Shown: piece by piece, positions 44,701-52,300 of the stretch
Layout: each line of letters begins with the position of its first letter
How positions within the stretch are numbered: the stretch's first letter is position 1
Source of the DNA: Estrella lausannensis
GTDB lineage: Bacteria; Chlamydiota; Chlamydiia; Chlamydiales; Criblamydiaceae
Length of the DNA stretch: 64,000 bases
Direction: 5' to 3'
Assembly: GCF_900000175.1 (NCBI RefSeq)
Contig: NZ_CWGJ01000001.1
Span: 186,001 to 250,000 of the forward strand
Made by a program: the position numbers and the translations under genes
Notes under the pieces: generated by a model
Told to the model about the DNA's origin: nothing
Seen by the model: only the letters and a program-made list of their open reading frames with translations
The model's database searches: none

Positions 44701-47700
44701 GCTTGGAGTCGCGCAAGGTTTCGATCTCCTTGGCTTCATTGCCGAAGCCGCCCGGCTTAATGGCTCCCTGGGCCCTGAACTCAAAGGAGGCGCCGTTGTC
44801 GATGCGCACGGGCGTACCGTCGGCAGTGACTAAAATGTTGTCCATGTCTTTTGTCGAGCCAATGACGTCCCAGTTGGCGAGCAGGACGTCGGCTACAAAG
44901 TTCTCGCGCATCTTCGCCAGCACCTCTTCCCGCTGGTCGACATTGCCTTCCTTGAGGTATTTGCCAAGGGGTTTCGCGCCGGCGATGAATTCCGCCAGCA
45001 TGACAGGTTTCCCGGGTGAACCCTCTTTGTCTGCCACCGCCTGAGTGGTGGTCATATTGTAGAGTTTGACTTCGGGAACTTTGACGCCGAGAGCTTTGTA
45101 GGCTTTGTTGGCGTTATATTCGGCGACGATGTGGGGCGCGTTGTTGCCGGTTTTCTGGATAAACTGGGTATCGCCTGACTTGACGAGCTTGGCGCCTGTC
45201 GAGCCGCCGATGGCAGCGTTGATGACCTCGATATCTTTGAACATCGTGGGGAACAGCGACGGCGCTTCCAAAATCGGGGGTTTCGGCAGCGGCTGCGCGG
45301 GGTGCACGATGGCCTGGGACTGCACTGGCGTCGCTTTGCTGACATCTTCGGGTTTGGGCAGCGGGAAGTTGTCGACTTGTGGCGGATTGGCTTTCGGAAC
45401 GGGAATCAGATTCATCGGATGATTTTTCTGGTATTCCGCGATCTTGTGGCCGATAGGGTGGTCGTAACCGTTGTTAAGATAGCTCATGATCGTATCGCCG
45501 GGAACCAGCTTCACTTTGTCCGCTTCCCAGTGAGCCTGGGAGGGGTCGCCGCCAACGCGCCTTGCGATGTAGTAGCGTGTTTTGGTGGTCGATTTCTCGG
45601 TATCCATCAAGAACCCTTCGATTTCGACATGCAGCCCCGACTCTTCCAAAGCTTCTTTGATAGCTGTCTGCTGCATGGTGAGTCCCTTTTCCATGCGCCC
45701 TTTGGGGAAGGTGTGTTCATAGCCGCCGAAATGGTTCTTCGGCTCGTAGATCCAGACCTTGCCATCCGGTTCCATAACGATGACGCCGGCCGACGTCTCT
45801 TTTGTGGGGTGGGGGACAAAGGGCGGCTCACCGACATCTTTGTCCGGAATCAGGGCGAAATCAGGCAGTTTGGTCGTTGCCTTGAAAGGAACGCCATGGA
45901 GCGACAGACCCTCGGCCGAGAAGTTTTTGTTGAATACGACTGCTTGATCTTGCTCCATCATGGCTTGCTGCAGCTTCGTGTGCTCGACCTGCTGCTTCTG
46001 AATTAAGCCATGCTTGAAGTTTTGCAGGTCGGCCATTCTGTTTTTAAGCGTTGCGTGGTATTTCTGCGGCGTGGCCTGCAAGAGAGACTCAAATCTGCTT
46101 TGGACATCGTCGATCTGCCAGATGATCTCCTTATCGGTGATGCCCCCGAATATTTTGGCGGACTGGGCATTGACGCTGGGATCTCTCATGGAGAGAATTT
46201 CGCCGGCCTTATCGGAAAACCCGCCACCCGGTTTAATGCCCCCCTGGGCTCTGAATTCAAATGACGATCCGTTATCGATACGTACAGGCGTGCCATCGGC
46301 GGTGACCAAGATGTTATCCATGCCGAGTCCGACAACGTCCCAGTTGGCGAGCAGAACGTCGGCGACAAAACTCTCCCGGATTTTGGCCAGTACCTCTTCC
46401 CTTTCATCGAGTTTGGCGCTCTTGAGATACTCGCCAAGCGGCTTTGCCCCCTTGACGAATTCGGCCAGCATGACCGGTTGAGCCGGGGATGCCTCTTTGC
46501 CCTCCACCGCAGCTGTGGTTGTCTTGTTGTAGAGCTTAACTTCCGGGACTTTAACGCCCAGGGCCTTATAGGCCTTGTTGGCGTTGTATTCGGCAACGAT
46601 ATGCGGACCGTTGGCTCCCTCTTTCTGAATCAAGTCCACTCCGCCTGACTGTACATGCTTGGCACCTGTCGAACCGCCGATGGCTGCGTTGATGACCTTG
46701 ATGTCTTGCAGCATGGTGGGGAAGAGAGAGTTCGTTTCGAGAACTGAGGGCGTTGGCAGCGCGGGAAGATTCGCAATCATTTCGGATGTAATCTTGGGAA
46801 CGTCCGAGGGAGGGGTTGCAGACGGCAGCGGGAAGTTGTCGACAACAGGCTCTTTTCCTTTATCTACTTGAGGCAATTTTTTTTGCGCGTTGAGGCTTTC
46901 GGCGATCTCCTGCCTGAAATCGGCAAACCCTGCCGGTACGGTGCCATCACAGGGCATCTCGCGTTTGAATCCGGGATCTTTGGGATCGGTGATGGTCAGA
47001 GTCTGCTTTTCGGGGTCGAATTTTAGAGTGAAATCTCTGGATGCATCGGGACCGGTAAGCATCATGATGTTCATTCTCAATTCGTCGCTGCCCTCCTGCT
47101 CGTTGACACCGACAAATCCAATTGCCGAGCTGCCTGCCCAGTTGTTCATTTCCAGGAATTTCTCTTTGAATTTTTCTTGAGCGAACGAGTTTTTAATCAC
47201 CTGAGAGGGTGTTTTTTCTACTTTGATATCCGGTTTGGCGGCCTGTGTCTTGGATTTTGTTTTTCCGGCAAGCAGTTTTACTTTGGACTTATCAATTGCT
47301 TGAGTTGTCTCTGCTGATTGCCCTCCCACTTTGGCGGGGGAGAAAAGCCTGGCGAAAAATTTTGGAATGGAGGCGAGGAACCTTCCGATCGCTTTAAAGA
47401 AATTGACGAACCGGCTGCCTAGGGTGAGCTTTGGTTTAGAGAGGGTTTTCTGGCTTTCCCCGATGTCTTTTAGGGCGGATCCTGCCAGTGTGTTAACGCT
47501 ATCTGAAGTCTTTTTAATCAACGCTTCCTTGGCTTTGATCATCTCCTTGCCGATTTCATCCTTGAAGGCGATGACGGCGTGAAGGGCGTTGCCATCATCA
47601 GGAATTGTTTTGGAGTATCCCGGGTTTCCAAGTTCAGATACGGTGATCGTCTTGTCGTGGTCGTTCTGCTTGAGGGTAAAGAAGCGGCTTGGCGCGTTGG

Positions 47701-48154
47701 GGAGGGTGATGCTCAGAAGAACGTCTCCGTTGCTTTGGGGAGACGCAATGCCGAAAACGTTCATTTGCGCGGCTGTGTTGATTTGGCAAATTTTGTTCTG
47801 GAAGGCATTTCCTGTAATTGCCTTGCCGTCTACCTCAGAAAACTTCTTCTCGTAAGCTTTAACAGCTTTTAGAAGCGCGCCCGCCCCTTTTTGATCGGTG
47901 CCAGCGTTATTTTTTATGTAGCTTAATCTTTCCTTCAGGACGTAGATTTGGTCACTTTGCTGGGAGGGAGTGAGTTTTTCGAAGTTGCTCACCATGATGT
48001 CGACAGCTTTTTTAAGTTCGAACTCTTTGCCGCCTTGCATTTTGACTTTCAGTGAAGCCAAATTTCCCGTCGCTTCCTTTTCCATACTCTTCTGGATGGA
48101 AAATTGGCTTTGATCGAAGGCGGATTTACCGCTGGATGGAATCGGATTGGTCAT
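38762..48154 (-). CDS. Giant multidomain candidate effector: three kinase-like, two Nudix, one PTP, three SH2-like domains
   Basis: 3130 residues; AGAAGG precedes the ATG. Order: a helical N-terminus; two beta-rich modules around an aromatic amphipathic segment near 250-275; a kinase-like plus Nudix unit at about 492-981; a second at 982-1472; a third kinase-like domain without Nudix from 1473; a tyrosine phosphatase with WPDHG at 1873-1877 and HCRAGVGRTGTF with Cys1907; two more beta-rich modules; SH2-like domains with FLVR-type Arg2245, Arg2337 and Arg2445; a shared C-terminal domain of about 500 residues. Kinase-like domains show GGSTGAK, a Lys in QKEG, EYNANKAY, DNILV and RIDNG, as in HipA/PI4K-fold kinases. 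No signal peptide; type III secretion is likely by analogy. It is paralogous to the 2506-residue protein. Confidence 0.9.
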   Translation of the reverse strand: MTNPIPSSGKSAFDQSQFSIQKSMEKEATGNLASLKVKMQGGKEFELKKAVDIMVSNFEKLTPSQQSDQIYVLKERLSYIKNNAGTDQKGAGALLKAVKAYEKKFSEVDGKAITGNAFQNKICQINTAAQMNVFGIASPQSNGDVLLSITLPNAPSRFFTLKQNDHDKTITVSELGNPGYSKTIPDDGNALHAVIAFKDEIGKEMIKAKEALIKKTSDSVNTLAGSALKDIGESQKTLSKPKLTLGSRFVNFFKAIGRFLASIPKFFARLFSPAKVGGQSAETTQAIDKSKVKLLAGKTKSKTQAAKPDIKVEKTPSQVIKNSFAQEKFKEKFLEMNNWAGSSAIGFVGVNEQEGSDELRMNIMMLTGPDASRDFTLKFDPEKQTLTITDPKDPGFKREMPCDGTVPAGFADFRQEIAESLNAQKKLPQVDKGKEPVVDNFPLPSATPPSDVPKITSEMIANLPALPTPSVLETNSLFPTMLQDIKVINAAIGGSTGAKHVQSGGVDLIQKEGANGPHIVAEYNANKAYKALGVKVPEVKLYNKTTTAAVEGKEASPAQPVMLAEFVKGAKPLGEYLKSAKLDEREEVLAKIRESFVADVLLANWDVVGLGMDNILVTADGTPVRIDNGSSFEFRAQGGIKPGGGFSDKAGEILSMRDPSVNAQSAKIFGGITDKEIIWQIDDVQSRFESLLQATPQKYHATLKNRMADLQNFKHGLIQKQQVEHTKLQQAMMEQDQAVVFNKNFSAEGLSLHGVPFKATTKLPDFALIPDKDVGEPPFVPHPTKETSAGVIVMEPDGKVWIYEPKNHFGGYEHTFPKGRMEKGLTMQQTAIKEALEESGLHVEIEGFLMDTEKSTTKTRYYIARRVGGDPSQAHWEADKVKLVPGDTIMSYLNNGYDHPIGHKIAEYQKNHPMNLIPVPKANPPQVDNFPLPKPEDVSKATPVQSQAIVHPAQPLPKPPILEAPSLFPTMFKDIEVINAAIGGSTGAKLVKSGDTQFIQKTGNNAPHIVAEYNANKAYKALGVKVPEVKLYNMTTTQAVADKEGSPGKPVMLAEFIAGAKPLGKYLKEGNVDQREEVLAKMRENFVADVLLANWDVIGSTKDMDNILVTADGTPVRIDNGASFEFRAQGAIKPGGFGNEAKEIETLRDSKLNPSSAAIYSDITDKEIIDQINDIAGKMDALLSATPAKYHDALKNRMAYLQDYKAKLIVKQAADHKKLHQDLATPEKSVVFNKNFFAEGLSLNGVPFKPVKEMPDFSKIADVDVGEPPFVPQPGMKTSAGCIIMEPDGRVWIYEPKNHFGGYEHTFPKGTMEKGLTMQQTALKEAMEEAGLQVKIEGFLMDQVKTTSKTRYYIARRVGGDPAQAHWEASNVKLATQEDLKKYLNTGLDKTIADKIAEHQKTSPMKLPPVVTATPPQVDKMTLPKPSDVATATPVAKENILNPVHPLPKPQLPPEGALFPEMFKDIKLLNASIGGSTGAKLVESGGKKYVQKEGGKEGHITAEYNANKAYKALGIKVPEVKLYNKVNSAAIGGEHAADAKPVMLASFVDNAVSLDKYLNSANPKQREEVLKKIRANFVADALLANWDVIGLAMDNILVTQDGTPVRIDNGSAFEFRAQGGIKPGGFSDKATEIDSMRDAKISANGAAIFGGITNQEIVDQINDVQSKFNALLAATPAKYHDALTKRMAFLQEYKTNLITKDPSLAPLANVNVDAQFKQLASQTPKVKMLDSKLYTMRWGDIPTPEKTNLSVVVGGQKKHLHANTVDMPDGSSYIAIQAPGKHEYDQFVKLVDEKASLIVDLTNDTDKKKDVTSGFIERRYFPKTVGKVRDLTHMSVTCTQAQDLGKISVYTYLIKDKATGKEKSIQRVHFKAWPDHGAVNSKDMAELSSLIDKLSANAPPGSIMVHCRAGVGRTGTFLTSRTLMRMNESGNLKSSEFKEKAHEIILKAREQRGPSFVQTAVQLKSIYDLGSDMYGSSLVQDAKATVDNMTLAPMSTVSDAKLIEQFQKDFETINKWPLNALGGMQVKQSGNDMTLYVIAMVQGKWETKEFTASLDPSTKQINITSKLDPSDKTVMPYTSGIPSEFDAFRANAVEKMQGGGLSADKQKMDQIKKEFSALGLQAGTSETGLALVVPGDSNNEQKLIIMAGSPLKSKGFKISYDLDAKKLVITSDTDPSLKKEIAFTANIAKEYASFKKEVVASINQQTAQGFDIKSQSQFVAGLKDTDAVSQHLAQAQFKQGDWVIRFSESAQKYVVCMKGPTKDGAPLLQRSLSDVSKKGLEDIVAQMKSEMQVAVPVTSKSFGTDQEIIGSCFKGNLSQTEAKTLLESKPDGTYLLRTSVTSPDSKVLCFFNSAKQYTEIIMKPKQPSGWSAQQQAPMFSQFFAPGSFDSIDAVINSSPVLKANLKQPFTKADSEIISELNQGKIINPLMVTSLSAQPKGNYYMREGATYPGSYVFVCSAGGGQIKNIGLRPDPTTPGGWISYTEEPGKKFGSLSEVLNYPAFKEYLTTPQLPVKKATTELTGAQFALSPFKKRDGFIAKAQAVTPYDARSFSYGWGITNSPLPNSVLKGQIDKASPEELLGMASSGVSVSPEQFLAAAEKLKKTIPSSGKERGPQLTTLHDLYCRAADKFEAAGNVAQAFEARANAASFAGPAASSNLHDMSQAVAVGQQAQKTPLFPAHFSGLDTGILKGGSLRASNRTIDGNEVTQLEFKLSRYARQNIQGHLLNIQNNLTAFEDSLPPELKGKVRITEVEDTFLGKKSDGSFGIEKGYTPYGATALQIEFEGVGSVIIGNDKEFGCLYNNVKVLVKAGLPEGKAEQQVHQMLTMLGVGPILNEQRPMDEERLKMALIFRSYYPKQAIKMERTKEFYEMPLDMLQKKIEAEVPEMKQVFKKYHKHPELIEKKEIYPGKTTFSINDISTQMRAKGAYGLMAGVGDGKSTSDAADTVVLMMKNGALASQDRFQAGLFAQGASSEQDLRTGGGDHVFTRLINNKTVSGDLSGQWGGDFTFSGKYQMLYDLDVCNTGAYGYNSDEYGVKNPDKSNYGHYEQRANLPDLAGSINNHGNEIMVKNTVPPTMIRGIVCQKQADKDLLVQKLTAQGVIVDGKINGKPVDSFIHVASKFKKEMWNK
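43050..46681. repeat. Tandem 490-codon duplication inside the 3130-residue gene
   Basis: The kinase-like Gly-rich motif GGSTGAK begins with an Ile codon at 46681, 45211 and 43738, giving periods of 1470 and 1473 bases. Units 1 and 2 contain kinase-like plus Nudix domains; unit 3 only the kinase-like part (to about 43050) before the tyrosine phosphatase. The 2506-residue paralogue has a single unit, so duplication took place in this gene or was lost in the other. Confidence 0.9.
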
Positions 48155-48474
48155 AACCTTCTCCCGGATTTAGGAGTTCTATCTCATGTTCCGCTAGCCG
48201 AACGATTGTCTTCTTAAGTTTTGTTTCGCTGGGTGAAAAGGAGCGGATTGAGTGCCGCTCAAGAGAGAGGGTTTTTAAAAGGCAGTTTTAGGGGGCTTGC
48301 TCGTTACAACGTTTGCGATCGGTGGTGTCTTGTTCGCTATCCTGCTCGTACAGAAACTTTTCATCCATTTGTCTTTTATTTGTTGTTTATTAATCATCTA
48401 ATTTATTGAATTATGTTCTTTCTATATATAATTTTATTTTAAAATGGGGTTGTTTGTAAATACCGTTTTTTTGC
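48155..48474. other. Upstream region of the 3130-residue gene
   Basis: About 320 bases separate the giant gene from the small partner gene at 48475. A short plus-strand frame at 48221-48409 is not supported. The part 48400-48470 is very AT-rich (TTCTTTCTATATATAATTTT) and could hold a promoter, but I see no certain -35/-10 pair. Confidence 0.35.
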
Positions 48475-48855
48475 TTAGCTCAGCGGATAGAGATCGAAAT
48501 TTGTGGTGAGATAGTGCTGTTTCAACTCTTCATCCGAGTTAAATGACGGTTGCCCGGCTACCCGGTGTTTCAAGAAGCGGTTATACACATCAAGTGTCAT
48601 GCGTGTTAAGGTGATCTCTTCATCATCTTTGGCGAGAATATTGATCCTTTCCGGAGAGAGCTGGTTTTCAGGCATGACTTGAATTTGCTTGAATTTTCGG
48701 TAGGTTCCCCTTGAGGTATCTGCCCATTCGATCCGCTCGCCGACGATAGTGGGGCGTATGGCAATCGGGTTGATGTAGCTGTCTTTTTTCAACGATTCAA
48801 CGTAGTAGACGTCCTCGTACCGGACGGGATTATTGGTTCCTTGGGCTGGGGTCAT
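48475..48855 (-). CDS. Small paralogous partner protein 2 of the giant effector locus
   Basis: 126 residues with a very good Shine-Dalgarno (AAGGAGG, 4 bases before ATG). Same family as the neighbours: RYEDVYYVESLKKD, NPIAIRPTIVG, IEWADTSRGTYRKF, LTRMTLDVYNRFLKHRVAGQPSF and HYLTTNFDLYPLS. No signal or membrane segment. It lies between the 141-residue paralogue and the 3130-residue giant, transcribed in the same direction. Confidence 0.8.
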   Translation of the reverse strand: MTPAQGTNNPVRYEDVYYVESLKKDSYINPIAIRPTIVGERIEWADTSRGTYRKFKQIQVMPENQLSPERINILAKDDEEITLTRMTLDVYNRFLKHRVAGQPSFNSDEELKQHYLTTNFDLYPLS

Positions 48856-48940
48856 AAATCCTCCTTCAGCAAGTTTACTCGATTAGTGAGCAAGTTTTGT
48901 TCCAGTTGGCAAAGTTAGGCCTATCCGGGTCATTCCCTCT

Positions 48941-49366
48941 TCATCGCAAACCTAAATTTCCGTCATCATAAGCATCAAAATTTGTGTTCATGAAATAAGC
49001 CTGCACTTCATCGTCGCTTTTGAAGTCAGGGGAACCGGCTACTCGATGCCGCACGAATCTGTTATAGACATCAAGAGTCATCTTGGTCAGCACCACCATT
49101 TCGTCATCGCTGGTTGTTACCACGATTTTTGAAGGGAGTGTATTGTCGTTGTTTTTTGCACCGACCGCTTGCGACTCCCCGTTATCCCCGAAGAGTTGAA
49201 TTTCGGCGATTTTCTTTGCCGTGCCTTGAGAGGTGTCGCCCCACTGGATGCTCCTTCCCTTAACGAGTGGGCAGATCGCGACAGGGTTGACGCTCTTGTC
49301 CTTTGTCATCGACTCGGCGTAGTACACGCCGTTGTAGGCCATCGGATTGTTTGGTATGTTCATCAT
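48941..49366 (-). CDS. Small paralogous partner protein 3 of the giant effector locus
   Basis: 141 residues; GGGAGG lies 6 bases before the ATG. Same family: AYNGVYYAESMTKDKS, NPVAICPLVKG, IQWGDTSQGTAKKI, an inserted acidic/Asn-rich linker, LTKMTLDVYNRFVRHRVAGSPDF and FMNTNFDAYDDG. It starts 21 bases after the stop of the 2506-residue gene, so both are very likely on one transcript. The N-terminal Tyr motif is less acidic than in the other two. Confidence 0.8.
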   Translation of the reverse strand: MMNIPNNPMAYNGVYYAESMTKDKSVNPVAICPLVKGRSIQWGDTSQGTAKKIAEIQLFGDNGESQAVGAKNNDNTLPSKIVVTTSDDEMVVLTKMTLDVYNRFVRHRVAGSPDFKSDDEVQAYFMNTNFDAYDDGNLGLR

Positions 49367-49387
49367 AAGAGGCCTCCCTGCCTTTAA

Positions 49388-52300
49388 TTATTTGTTCCAC
49401 ATGGTAGCTTTGAATTTTGTAGCGACATGAATAAATTCGTCGACGGGCTTGCCTTTGATCATCCCCCCGACAATCAGCCCCTGTGTTGTCAGTTCTGCAA
49501 CGAGAGCGTCCTTATCCGATTGAGAACGGCATACAAACCCCCGGATGTGATCTGGAGATACACTGTTTTTGACCATGACTTCATTGCTGGTATTGCCGGC
49601 TGACCCTGCAAAATCGATCAGGCTTTCACGGTTTAAGTAGTTGTTGTATCTGTGGTCATCGGGGTTTTTACAGCCGTAGTAGTCGCTGGTGGAGCCGTAG
49701 TAGTCGCTGTTGAAGCCATAGGCGCCTCCGTTGACGGCGTCAAGATCGTAGAGAATCATGAACTTGTATGAACTGGCCAGGGAGAACGAGTCGACGTTGG
49801 TGCCGATTGTTTTTTGGTTGATGAGGCGTGTGAATACTTGGTCGCCGCCGCCTGTTGCAAGGTCGGTTTCCGATGACGCTCCTTTTGCAAAGAGCCCGGA
49901 GTGGAACCTCTCTTCCGACGACAGGCCCCCGCCCTTCAGCATGATAGCGCACGTTTTGGCGGCGTCCTCTTTGCTGGTTGAGTAGCCGACGCCGGCCATC
50001 AAACCATAGGCATTTTTCGCTCTCATCTGGGTGCTGATATCTGTCAGCGCCCAAGTTGTCCTTCCTTTGTAGATCTCTGTTTTAACCGCCAATCCCGGAT
50101 TGTCGCGGTATTTTTTGAAGATGTTCACCATCTCTGGAACTTCCGCCTCGATTTTTTGGATCAGGGCATCGACAGGAAGCTCGTAGAACTCTTTGGTTCT
50201 CTCCATTTTGACCGCCTGTGACGGGTAGTAGGTTCTGAAGATTTGAGCCGCAAGCAGCCTTCTGTCGTCTTCTTGCCTTTGTTCATTGAGGATCGGTCCA
50301 ATGCCAAGCATTGTCAGCATCTGGTGCATCTGCTGGGCGGCGACGCCCTCTTTTTGCCCGCTGTTGACTAATACTTTGATGCTGTTGAAGAGGCAGCTGT
50401 AACTTGGCGAGTTGCCGATCACAACAGCTCCAACACCCTCAAACTCAATTTGAAGCGCTTTGGCTCCGTTTGGGGTGTAGCCGTTTGCTGCATTGAACTT
50501 TCCTGTGCCGTCTTTTCCAAGGAAGCAATCGTCCACTTCCGAGATTCGCACTTTGCCCTTAAGCTCCGAAGGAAGGGCATTTTGGAAGTCAGCCAAGTTG
50601 GTTTGAATGGCAAGCAGATTCTGCTGCAAAGCGCGTCTTGCGGGTTTGCTGACTTTAAACTGCATCTCGGTCATAGGCTTGCCGTCGATGTTGCGGTTGA
50701 AAGCGCGCAGGTGCCCCCCTTTCAGGATGCCGGTGTCCAGCGAGCTGAAGTGCGCTCCCAGGGCGGGATTGAGCTGGGAAGTCGATCCGGCCTGTATCGC
50801 CGCGTCCAGATCATGAAGAGGGCTTCCCGGATTCGGTCCGGCGTACTCCGCTGCCTGCGACCTTGCTTTGAAAGCCCGCTCGATGTTGCCCTCTTTGCTA
50901 TATTGTTCAGCTGCCTTGTCATAAAGGGTGTGCAGCGTGGTCAGCTCTTTAGCGCTGAGAACTCCCGTTCTCATCTCCTCGGCAGCTTCATAAAACTCAT
51001 CACCTTTAACGGCTCTTCCCTGAGCGGCAAGGGAAAGAATTTCGCTGGGGGTTAACTTTGGACTTTTCGGCAGTGGTCCCGGGTTATTCGGAACGATTCC
51101 CCAAGGGTGGTTGAAGTCAAATTTGTTGGAGGCTGTCACCGGCATGAGCGATCCCCCGGACTTTTTAAAGGGGGAGGCAAAGATGCCGGCGCCGGCGCTG
51201 ACAGCTCCGGGGTGCAACAGAGGTTTTTTCAGGAGCCCCTGAAATTCCGGGTCGTTCATCATCTCGTGCAGCTTGTCAAATTGTTTTCCAGGGATTGATC
51301 CGCTGGTAATCCACTTGCCGGGAGCATGAGGGCTCGGTCCGACGGTAATGATGGAAATGGATCCATCCGCTGTCGAGTAGAAGAAGGTGTATTTACCCGG
51401 TTGAGAAGACTCCCTAACTATGTAGGAACCGATAGGAGCTGCTTTGAGCTTTTTCTCGATTTCGGTGAAGTCGATGCTTCCCCAGTAGGCCTCATTAAGA
51501 ATTTCTTGGTCCGATTTGCCAAGAGCCCGTTTAAGCTCTTGTTTAAGATAGGGCTGGTTAAATACCGCTTCCAGGTTCGGGAAATCCTGATCTGGAACGT
51601 TTTTGACACCGAATAAGGGGTAGGGTGAAGCCTGGGTAGCCGCCCATCCGCCGCCCATTTTAGGGGAGAGCAATATCTCGTTGTAAGCGCTGCTGGAGTT
51701 GTAGAATGAGATAACCAAAGCTCCCATTTGGCTTTTCGAATCGCGGATGAGATAGGTTCCCGTGGGCATGGGTTGCAGTTTATTCATGGCTGCCGGTTTG
51801 TCGACTCCTTTCAGATAGCACTTCTCAAGGATCTCTTCGTCTTTGGTCTTTCCTGTGTTGATGGGCTTGGGAGGAGTTGCCAAAGACGATCCCGGCGGCG
51901 GCAGCGGATCTTTGAGTTGCGCCTTCAGATAGGCGTCGTTCAATATGGCCTGATAGTTGTCGTAGGTTCCTTTGGCAAAGGTAACGGCGTTCTGGAAGGC
52001 CGAAGCATTTTCTGCGTTCAATTTTCCGCCAATCCCTGTCGTGACAGACAGCTCCACAAAGTCGCCCATGGAGTTATAGAAGGAGATGAGTTTCTTTCCG
52101 GGAGAGGAGATCGAGTCGCGCAAGAGATAGGTACCCTGCGCCTGTCCCGTCAGGCGTGCCAGCGCCTCTTCTCTTGAGATCTTTCCGTGGTCGGCCGACT
52201 TAATGATCTGTTCGTTTGTTTTAGCGATGATGTGGGCATCTTTGGATATGCTTTGTACGGTAGTCTCAAGGATTTCCTGCGTGATGACCCCCGGTAATCG

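Noticed and set aside
45302-46006. 234-codon plus-strand open frame opposite the 3130-residue gene
   Set aside because: Long open frames occur opposite the repeated, GC-rich kinase/Nudix units because of their codon usage. The product is Arg/His-rich without any family pattern, and the minus frame holds recognised domains.
43050-46681. Could the regular repeats be a CRISPR or minisatellite array
   Set aside because: The period is 1470 bases in an open reading frame with diverged protein-domain copies, not short identical repeats with spacers.
48221-48409. 62-codon plus-strand frame in the promoter region of the 3130-residue gene
   Set aside because: No Shine-Dalgarno, composition not protein-like, ends in AT-rich DNA.
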